This document shows, piece after piece, positions 8,700 to 16,736 of a stretch of 19,545 nt of DNA. Position 1 is the first letter of the stretch. The number at the start of each line of letters is the position of its first letter. Below the pieces are notes generated by a model. The model did no database searches. It was not told where the DNA came from and saw nothing but the letters and a program-made list of their open reading frames with translations. Made by a program: the position numbers and the translations under genes. This stretch comes from Gymnopilus junonius (Eukaryota > Basidiomycota > Agaricomycetes > Agaricales > Galerinaceae): contig JADNYJ010000589.1 in NCBI GenBank assembly GCA_015501075.1, positions 1-19,545 on the forward strand, given 5' to 3'.

Positions 8700-8724
8700 G
8701 TCTTTGATTTTCAAAATCAAAGAC
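8700..8724. repeat. Perfect 12-bp palindrome with 1-nt centre
   Basis: GTCTTTGATTTT (8700-8711), C, AAAATCAAAGAC (8713-8724). It sits about 90 bp from the right end of the hAT-like element. Confidence 0.75.
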
Positions 8725-8811
8725 CAGGACTGCTGGTCCAGTCTTTTCTGGTCTTTGGTCCAGTCCAGTCTTGGTCTTTTGCTGGTCTTAAGACTGGACT
8801 TCCAAACACTA

Positions 8812-8819
8812 GCTATTAA
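8812..8819 (+). repeat. Target site duplication, right copy (GCTATTAA)
   Basis: Perfect match to 7261-7268. On the minus strand it encodes the Leu-Ile-Ala codons shared by both halves of the broken gene. Confidence 0.88.
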
Positions 8820-10114
8820 GCAAGTAAATGCCTGCTCAATATGGTCACCATCATCTTCTCCTAGCACAATATCTCTGAAGGTGGCTTTTATCCTTTTGCC
8901 TCAATGCTCCAGCTTCTCTTTAAGGTCCTCAACTTGTCAAATATCCAGCCCTTCTTCATCAATTGCCAAGATTGTGGCATTGGTAGTGTGAATCATTTCA
9001 TTCAGATTTGTGACTCACTGCTGGAACTTTCATATGTAGATATTAATGTTATCAAAGATTTTGCTGGAGAGATGACCACTGGTGACCAATTCTACAGCAT
9101 GGGCAATAGCGTTATCAGATATTCATTTCTTCAACCTTTTGACTGTCCATCCAGAGATGCATATGCCAATATTACTGAGCATGGTCATGACTTATGAGCT
9201 TGTGCCATTCACTTTAAAAAACAGGCCAATTACAAGTGGGAGAAGGTTTGTTGCTTGGTTTTGAATGAAGATGAGCTTTGTTATTGACATCAGAGTGGCC
9301 TATGTGAGACAGTACATGGTATGAGTAATTTGTAGCATACCAGGTCAGGATTGCACCAGAAACCTTCTGGGGGAGGAGGAGGTTTGGTCTATTTACTTTC
9401 AGGTTCATTGTCTGCCAGGTTTGGGCCATCATCCCAGTCATCATCCTCAGCACTGACATCTGCTTGCCCTCTTCCCTTTTGCCTGTGATAGTGATTTGGA
9501 GTGGCTGAAGCTGGCTGAAGAAGTGCCCAAATAAAAGGTGCAGCAGTCTAATACTATTGCAAGATCTTTCCAGGCTGAACAAGATTTTTGATGTCTTTCA
9601 ATGTAAGTTTCTTTATCTCAACCTGCAGCATAGGATCCTTGATTAACTTGTCACTCTCTTCTTTGACTATCTCACATGTGCAGTCCTGAATCATGTTGTG
9701 CAAGTGCTTTTTCACATTCAGAAACTTGTGCCATTTCTGAAAGATAACCACAGGGGTAAAAATCTTTTCGGGTGTGCTGGCCATAGGTGTATATCCCATG
9801 AATCTCCCTGCATGTGAATGTACTTCTTTTATTTCACTGGTGAAAATAAAGAGAAGGAATTGTGTGAGACTGATCTGTAGGAAGACCAAGAGAGAAAAGG
9901 TGAGCTCGAGCTTGTCTTCGAGTGTGAATTTGGGATTTTTTAAGTCAATTCTGTTCTCCCAATAGGTATTGTCATAGTGTAGATGTTTTGGCATTGCAGG
10001 AGCATATGCTGAGCAAGAATAATATATTTTGTCTCGGAAGTAGGTCTGACTGTAGTATGTGTGACTTGATGTGACGGATATCACATTTGGATGTCTACAC
10101 ATTGAAATTTTCAA
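8820..10114 (-). pseudogene. DUF6589-type gene remnant, upstream and central segments
   Basis: The N-terminal part (10,114 to 9,554) is open for about 186 codons and has the LED-KLE-TFSLLVFLQ pattern I associate with these proteins. Near 9,230-9,190 the minus strand reads VIGLFFKVNGTSS, a stop, then MTMLSNIGICIS. The central domain follows in one frame: KRISDNAIAHAVELV, IFDNINIYI, KFQQ, VTNLNEMIHTTNAT, AIDEEGLDI, and FRDIVLGEDDGD. Five TGA codons lie in this frame (9123, 9030, 9015, 8937 and 8901, low coordinates), all where arginine is plausible. Frame shifts separate the N-terminal parts. The true start is not certain; the first ATG in the long frame is at 10,102. It is broken at 8,812 by the hAT-like element. 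Confidence 0.7.
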
Positions 10115-10593
10115 AGTTTTGGGAAGATATGTGGTAATAGCATTAGAGAGATATTATCTCCTGCATGAAGGAGCAGTGATGCTGAAAAAACGATGCTGAA
10201 AGCAGCGAAATTGATTGAGATCTGTCCAGGATGTTCAGATTTAGGTGACACAACTTGTGAGGTGAATTATAATTTTTCTAGTGAATATTTTATTACGAGA
10301 TGTTGAAAGAGCATTTTCGTGCATATAACAAGTAGGACTACTAAGTTAATTGAAGTGTTAAGGGACGTTATGCTTTATTGGACGAGCTCAAACGTCCTCC
10401 CTTTTTGCGGCACTTTGTCCCAAGCCCCTTCTGCGAAGGATGTCCGTCCCGGACCGGAGCGCGTGGCTTGCTCCGAACCTAGTATTCACCCAGGGATAAC
10501 GGATCGGCAAGGTGGCTTGGAACTATACAATACTTTCCCACGTTCGTCTTCGTTGCGGGTGTTGCTGCAGTGCTCCATACTGCCCTCAACATC
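10115..10593. other. Boundary region between transposon block and RPS18; promoter
   Basis: No gene is seen here. The first 230 bases remain AT-rich and contain GATGCTGAAA twice (about 10,170-10,200). From about 10,380 the sequence becomes GC-richer and looks like the promoter of the ribosomal protein gene. It has a weak inverted repeat GGACGTT/AACGTCC (10,363-10,369 and 10,391-10,397), ACTATACAATA near 10,523 as a possible TATA-like element, and a pyrimidine-rich stretch just upstream of the start codon. Confidence 0.45.
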
Positions 10594-11225
10594 ATGTCTC
10601 TTGTCGTTCCCGAGGCTCATCAACAATTCCAGGTAAGCTAAATCCCTGCTGGTCATCCATCGTCTTTACTTAAACCCTTTCACTAGCACATATTGCGTCT
10701 CCTCAACACTAATGTTGACGGTAAACGCAAAATCATGTATGCTCTGACGGAGATCAAGGGTGTTGGTCGCCGATACTCCAATCTTGTCTGCAAAAAGGCC
10801 GATGTCGACCTTAACAAACGGTGAATGCTTTATGGTTACCTTTCATTTCTCTCGTTACTCAAGATCTTTCGAGCAGTGCTGGCGACTTGAATTCAGATGA
10901 ACTCGAGCGACTTGTAACGATTATTCAGAATCCCACGCAATTCAAGATTCCTACATGGTTCTTAAACAGGCAGAAAGACATCATCGACGGGAAAAATTCG
11001 CAGATCCTTTCCAACGGAGTTGATTCGAAATTGCGTGATGACCTTGAGCGTTTGAAGAAGATCCGAGCACATCGCGGGCTTCGCCACTACTGGGGACTGC
11101 GTGTCCGGGGACAACATACGAAGACTACTGGTACTATCTCTATCCAAACTTTTCTGTAAGCCTATCTGACATAAATTCTAGGCCGTCGTGGCAAAACCGT
11201 CGGTGTATCGAAAAAGCGTGGTTAA
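10594..11225 (+). CDS. RPS18: 40S ribosomal protein S18 (uS13)
   Basis: The protein is a component of the small ribosomal subunit head, where it contacts the large subunit and P-site tRNA. Four exons are read: 10594-10632, 10687-10820, 10877-11130 and 11182-11225, giving 156 residues, against 152 to 156 usual in eukaryotes. The start is [13 protein letters not shown], followed by [61 protein letters not shown] and a basic C-terminus, all hallmarks of uS13. The first intron is phase 0; the other two fall inside codons. The second donor is GTGAAT, slightly off consensus, but the next exon restores R-A-G as in the family. No frame defects. The decayed DUF6589-type gene ends only about 480 bp upstream. 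Confidence 0.97.
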
Positions 11226-11587
11226 GCGTTATGATCTTGTTCCTTATTCTTTACATACTCTTATTTTTCGCTTGAAATCCTTACTGTTATCAATGATTTC
11301 GCTTCTCATCGATATGTTAAATCAGATTCAAGATGAGGGAAATGTTAGTGCAAAATTTTATGACATTATGACATTGATTATGGATTAATAATACTAATAG
11401 TAATAATATGAACTCGATAATGAAACTCGCTCCCTCGCCACATGGTCACGTGATAGTCGATTGTTGACTCCTAATACTAACTTGTATAACTACTCAACTG
11501 TAACAGTGGGCCTTTGTTTGAGGACGCGGTCTCTACCATACTGTTACCTGCTACTAAGGTGCTGAATGTTCGCGCCGTATTCAAGGC
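11226..11587. other. RPS18 3' region and promoter of the CLIP gene
   Basis: About 360 bases without a gene. The first half is AT-rich 3' flank of RPS18. The second half holds TCACGTGA at 11,446-11,453, a palindromic E-box core (CACGTG), about 135 bp upstream of the next start codon. Nothing else is recognised. Confidence 0.5.
11446..11453. promoter_or_regulatory. Palindromic E-box TCACGTGA
   Basis: This is the classic bHLH-type core, placed between RPS18 and the CLIP gene. It could serve the CLIP promoter; this is inferred from sequence only. Confidence 0.35.
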
Positions 11588-14500
11588 ATGGCAACCCCTG
11601 CTAAACCGCGACAATCGGGAATTCCAGGACCTGGAAGATCGTCTAGTATTCCGACACCAGGGAGATCTCGTTCTAGCTCTAGTGTTATCTACCAAGACGA
11701 TATATCACGGGCATTAGCTGATGCTCTGAAAGCAAATGACCCTTCAAACCATCGAAATCCCCTTGTCGTGAACAGCGCCTCCTTGTCCCCACAATCTATC
11801 AGTCATTTGGCTTCCTCTGGCCGCCGTTCGGTTGCGGGTAGACCGCCCTCAGCGTCATCCTCTTCTGCCAAAATCCAAGAAAGATCACGAACACCTACTT
11901 CGGCGCGGACTCCTAGTCGACCTCCTAGTCGACAGTCAGAGCTTAGTAAACCTACAAGGACCTTTGAGGTAGGTGACAATGTCAGAATCGAATCCCTTGG
12001 CTTCGAAGGCGTACTAAGGTATATGGGCGAAATTGGCGGAAAACCTGGACTGTGGGCTGGGGTGGAACTAAGTGGTGGTTTTATCGGCAAAGGGAAGAAC
12101 AATGGCTCCGTGGGAGGGTGAGTAGTGTACTCCGCTGTCACGGAATTCTTCATGATCCTGCTTTTTAAATCAGATAGTAGAATTTTTCTAATGCCGTGCT
12201 TTTTACAGAAAGCAGTACTTTACCTGTCCAGACAAATGCGGCGTTTTCGTTGCCACCACGAAACTGTCTCCTCCAACTGTTGGCCCTGGTGCTCTTCAAC
12301 GTCCCTCATCGGTGGCATCTTCCCGAGGTGGAACAACAGCGTCCACTTCCGGTAGAACAACTCCTTCTCTATTCTCGACTTCACGGACACTGTCGGCCTC
12401 GTATTCGTATTCAAATGGAAGAATTACCCCTACTTCTGGAGGTCGTGTAACTCCTTCAATTTCGAACGGAAGGACGACTCCTAGTTCCGTTCCCATGCAA
12501 AGGCCATTGAAGACGCCATCAAACAAATCAACTAGCGCATCTCTTTCCGATAAGATTACGGCGGGGTCGCGAGCTTCTAAATACATAACAATGACTGCTG
12601 AACAACTTTCTTCTACTTCTCATTCAAAAGGGCAAGGTTCTGACAAGGATACTCTTTCGTATAAAAACAGGGGGGGATTGGGCTCCGCATCGAGTAGCCC
12701 TTCGGCACCCCGTGCCCTAGCGTCACCTATTCGCCCCGTCGTATCTCCTTTTGCAACGCCTAAAGCAGTTTACAGCCGTCAGTCGAATACAGGGGCTATT
12801 TCTCCAACTTTACCGTCTACTCGCAGTCGACCTTCAGTGAACACTCCCCGGGCTCGGATTCCAAGTGGTGTTGCTATGCCACCTCCCCCATCCCCAGTGT
12901 CTCGTAATGGACAATTTCCGATACATGGCGAGAACGATCCGGCCTCGGAAAGGCATTCTCTATTGGCGTCGACAGCAGTATTGTTGCACACGATTTCTTC
13001 ACCTTCTCAGGACCCTGGGGAGACCGAAGAACTCAGTATACTGGACCAGCTGCAGTCTCGTTTGGATGCCGCTGAATATGAAAATGAACGCCTTCGCGCA
13101 GCTGTAGAGTTGGGAACAAGTGGTGCGTCACCCGCATTCAAAGAACAAGTACAAACGGAACGGCAAGAAGCACTTGACAAATATACTGAGGTACAAGACA
13201 AGGTCAATGTTCTGCAAGAACGGTTGGTGTTCCAGGCAAATGAGCTTGGACAGTTGCGGGAAGAGAAGGAGAGATTACTTCTTGATCTCTCTGAGGCCGC
13301 CTCTCAGCAGCAGCAAGCTTTAGCTGCTCATCAATTGTACTCCGAAGAGCACTCGGCGGAGATGAAATTGTTACAACGGAGGCTTAGTGACATGGAAGAC
13401 TTAAACCTGCAGAAAGATGAATCGATCGTAGGTCAGACTCTGAAGGTCGAAGAGTTAACAACAAATTTCCAGCAATCATATCTGGATTTTCAGGAGGAGA
13501 AAAGAGAGTTAACCATGCAAGTCGATGAGCTCAGGGTTGCTGGACAGGTAAAGTCTCCTCCGAAGTCGCCGACTACTTGTTTACGCGATTTCTAGGAGAC
13601 AATTGCCCTTTACGAAGAAAGGTTGTCCGGTTGCGAATGCACAACGCTATGAACTTGAACAGCGCGTTTTGGCTCTTGAGGCCAGCTTACATTCTATACC
13701 TACAACGACAATGGGCCAAGAGCCTTTTCCTAATAGGTCTACATCTTCGGCGACACAAATTGACAACGAGACACTGCGGGACCAGGTACAGCATCTACAA
13801 AAAAAATCAACCAAACTGGAAGAACAGCTGGAGGAAGCCAGAGCCACTTTGGAAAGAGATCTTGCCAGCTATCAGGATAAAATTGCCCGCGTACGATTAG
13901 AAGACGAACAACGGAAGAGGGATCTGGCTTCGAAGACTAGAGAAGTGGAGGAATTGAAGAAGTCTGAAACGCATGCGCGAAGTCGGGTAGAAGAGATCGA
14001 GGAAGCACTTCGCGAGAGCACCGTCGCTCTCGAGAATACCCGCATTGAAGTTGAATCGCTAAGGACAGAACTGGCTGTAAGAGATCGCTCACTTCCGCTG
14101 TAGGGTTGACTGACACTCACCTTTCAGAATCTCGATATCTTGATTGACGACGCTACCGAGGGGGAGATCTCATCAAAACTAGCCAATTTCACCAAGAAAG
14201 TATCTGCCGATAAGGCACAATATCAGCGGGAGATAAAGCGACTTGAACAAAGTCTACTGGATTCACGTGCCGAAAATGCACTGCTGCAACAGAGGATATC
14301 GGATAAAGTAGGTATAACTAACATGAAAGGCATTGAAAACTTGAACGAGGAAAATCAAGCTGTACGTGGTTTTAAAGCGCTTAACTCGCCAAAATTTACA
14401 TGCTGGTCGTAGCTACGGTGCCAAATTGATGAGCTCGAGGTCAAATTGTCTGTCGCATCGCGCCCTCTAGAAGATCAAGTTGACTCTATCCGTAAGAAGG

Positions 14501-15568
14501 CAAATAGAGACTTTGCATTGCCAAATGGAACAATTGACCCTTCCAAAGCACCATCTACAAGATCTGAAGAGGTTGCCGGCCTAAAGTAATCCACTTGTGT
14601 ATATTTCGTAAAGTTATTGACTTGGGATGAGCAGGCATATCGTCCAAGAATTACAAAAAGAAACCTTGGCATCTGCGCAGCACATCAAGCTCCTGGAATC
14701 AGAGAATGCCCTACTCGCTGCTGAAGCTGAGCAACTACGTCAGGTAACTCCCCAAAAAGCCAGGTTCTAGGCAATATAACTTACCCAATCCATACAGGAT
14801 GTTCACTTTCTGGAAGCAAATCTGGATAAAGACAAGAGCATGATTGGCAAAAACCTGACAATGGAACTAGCTCTCTGCCCCATCCGTCGCTCGAGCAAAG
14901 ACTTCCAATTGAAGTAGGTATTCTTCCTTCCGCTTTAATATCTTTATCTCACTATCTGTTTAACAACTAGACGGACCTTGATCAAATGCGCAAACGCCTT
15001 AGTGAAGCAGAAATGAAACATGCTCGTATTGTCCACGATGTAAGTCCAATATTGCTGGAAGGACGCAATGGTTGATGGTTATCGCAGCTCAACAAAGAAA
15101 TTAGTGAACTGGAAGCTCTTGTTGAATCAAAGGTGAGATTCGATATTGAAAACTTTCTGTTGTAAACAACCTTTTATTCATCCTTGCGAATTTCAGATCT
15201 ACAGAGAAGTAAGCGTTTTGTCTTGTCCCTTTTACTCTACATTTCAGAGACGAATTCAACAGGATGAACTGGAACAAGAGATCGAAAGGCTGAAAGATAA
15301 ACTCTCCAGACAGAAGAAGACCTCGAAGCCCGGTAACGAGAATGTAGACAGTCGGCACCGACTGAGTGCGGCATCTAGCAACAATGTTAGCCTAGAGAAG
15401 AGTGAAGAGGTGTGCGAGATCTGTGAACGGCCGGGGCATGACATTTTCAATTGTAGCCTGCTTAAGGATGATACGGTAAGAGCTGGGAAGGATTTGGTCG
15501 TGTGTGAGGACTGTGAAAGCCCTGGACACGTCGCGGCTGACTGCCCACACTCGTCGGATGTATTTTGA
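11588..15568 (+). CDS. CLIP-170-type microtubule plus-end tracking protein
   Basis: Family members bind growing microtubule plus ends. Eleven exons are read: 11588-12117, 12209-13547, 13596-14076, 14128-14361, 14413-14585, 14635-14743, 14798-14913, 14971-15039, 15088-15132, 15197-15208 and 15248-15568, about 1,140 residues. Residues 1-125 are Ser/Pro/Arg-rich. A CAP-Gly domain spans about 126-196, with GKNNG in place of the common GKNDG. A Ser/Pro-rich linker leads to a long coiled coil from about residue 420. The C-terminus has two CX2CX4HX4C zinc knuckles (CEICERPGHDIFNC and CEDCESPGHVAADC), as in CLIP-170, which recruit dynein-pathway partners. Two apparent frame shifts lie in exons 3 (13631) and 7 (about 14868-14874). 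Exon 10 is only 12 nt. Closest named relatives would be fission yeast tip1 and budding yeast BIK1. Confidence 0.9.
15197..15208 (+). other. 12-nt microexon of the CLIP gene
   Basis: ATC-TAC-AGA-GAA lies between AG (15196) and GTAAGC (15209). Introns on both sides are phase 0, so including or skipping it keeps the frame. It joins VESK to RRIQQDELEQEIERL in the coiled coil. Confidence 0.65.
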
Positions 15569-15610
15569 AGATATATGTAAATAATTAACTGTTAAAGGAA
15601 TACGATACCC

Positions 15611-15636
15611 TGACGTCATGCAATTCCATGACGTCA
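15611..15636. promoter_or_regulatory. Twin CRE sites in a 26-bp palindrome
   Basis: TGACGTCATG (15611-15620) and CATGACGTCA (15627-15636) are exact inverted repeats around CAATTC. Each holds a full TGACGTCA, the cAMP-response or ATF/CREB bZIP site. It lies 43 bp after the CLIP stop and 51 bp before the start of the next gene, so it most likely belongs to the promoter of the membrane protein gene. Confidence 0.6.
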
Positions 15637-15687
15637 ATATGCAAAACGTATAAGAAGGAAAAGGAAACACACATATGACTCCAATCT

Positions 15688-16628
15688 ATGTCTTCAGCCA
15701 TGTCTTACGCCTCAGTCGCCGCTCAGAACGCCCCGCCTCCTTCACAACAGCCGCAAGCGGATATATCTCTGCTGAACACGTCCCCGCCGACTCATTTAAA
15801 CATCGCTGATGACACCGCGAAAGTGAACCTCGTTGCCCCGGAATTCAAAGATGACCCACACACATATACCTCTGAGGCAGATAGAATCATCGAACGACCC
15901 AATAGTGGGCCAATGATTAGCCCATTTGCAGACCCTATCAAAGCCCCCAGTAGTAGCAAGCCGAAGCGGCACGAGAGCAAAGAGGCCAAGGTTAATCATA
16001 TGTGGGAATTAGTCCGAAAATACGCGATCCGCCCAGGAGTGGCCGGCGGGCTATTAGGCCTCGGTACGGTATTCATCGCAAAATTGTGAGTATAAATTCT
16101 GATTCATGAACAGTAAATGTTGGGCTTTTGGCGTCTGTTGGTCGTACTTTCTACGTTCGCCCTCACCTTAGACATGATGTTTCCGCCATATCTTCCACAA
16201 TTGCCCTATCCATAGCTCTGATATCACTCGAAGGTTTTGTAGCGGTGAGGTATCTACAGACACATCGAGGTAAAGAGGCAGAGCGCAAAGCGAAGGAAGA
16301 AGCAGTCATATTCCGAAATCTTCACGAACAAATTATGATGCCCAAAATACTGGGCGGTCTACTTGGAATGAGTGAGTTGATCAGTGGCTGTAAATGCTAG
16401 ATCTGACGCTGACCGTCCTCTGCAGTCAATGCTGCCGTAATAGGCGCGGTGGGATACCTGTCATATGTGCACTGGGACAGAGCATGGGACAGGCGGACAG
16501 TGTCTGCAATTTCAGTAGGATTGCTTGCGCTGTGGGGTGGAGAGGGGTAAGTGATATTACTTTCAAAAACTGGACAAGGAAAACTTAGAGGAAACGACAG
16601 GATCATCGCGGACAGGTACTCAAGATAA
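15688..16628 (+). CDS. Membrane protein with internal duplication, unknown function
   Basis: Four exons are read: 15688-16063, 16114-16371, 16426-16546 and 16601-16628, giving 260 residues with an exact frame. The start at 15688 is preferred because the upstream ATG at 15674 is out of frame. Residues 1 to about 105 are soluble and Pro/Ser-rich. The rest is two copies of one unit of about 60 residues. Each copy has GGLLG followed by a small-residue hydrophobic segment, a polar loop, VSAIS, a second hydrophobic segment, then EG..A.RY. That predicts four membrane segments. A charged helix (about KEAERKAKEEA) links the copies. The first two introns split the same codon, at the same phase, in the two repeats. 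I recognise similar proteins in other basidiomycetes only as hypothetical proteins. There is no signal peptide. Confidence 0.75.
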
Positions 16629-16656
16629 TGTATTACATAATATACTACTACCCATG

Positions 16657-16666
16657 ATTACGTAAT
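16657..16666. promoter_or_regulatory. ATTACGTAAT palindrome upstream of eIF3c
   Basis: It contains TTACGTAA, a bZIP-type core, 71 bp before the eIF3c start in a 108-bp intergenic gap. A regulatory role is only suggested. Confidence 0.3.
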
Positions 16667-16736
16667 TAAACGGCGAAATCCGTGAACTGTAAATTTGATC
16701 GAGGGCATAGAGGTTGTTGACGACGACCACGAAAGA

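Larger units (their letters stand above)
7269..8811. mobile_element. hAT-like non-autonomous element inserted in DUF6589-type gene
   Basis: The element is flanked by a perfect 8-bp duplication, GCTATTAA (7261-7268 and 8812-8819). The termini are TAGTGTTTGAAAGTCCAG on the left and the reverse complement of TAGTGTTTGGAAGTCCAG on the right, 17 of 18 matching; the TAGTG start fits hAT ends. The right half is rich in GGTCT/CCAGTC words and palindromes, with an AT-rich core around 8420-8640. The left part has its own inverted repeats and a GC-rich block (about 7970-8245) that may be a further insertion. No transposase is present. Insertion plus duplication is 1551 bp, a multiple of three, and removal rejoins the interrupted gene frame. 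Confidence 0.85.

Noticed and set aside
13647..14120. Minus-strand open frames opposite the CLIP gene rich in Ser
   Set aside because: They are antisense shadows of Glu/Arg-rich coiled-coil coding sequence.
14801..14866. Cryptic intron (GTTCAC...CTAG) to explain the frame change in CLIP exon 7
   Set aside because: The donor is poor and it would remove a good coiled-coil segment; a one-base indel is simpler.
16087..16171. Alternative intron of the membrane protein gene using the GTGAGT donor at 16087 and acceptor at 16171
   Set aside because: It keeps the frame and has good splice signals, but removes the part of repeat 1 that matches repeat 2 and breaks the matching intron position; kept as a possible isoform only.
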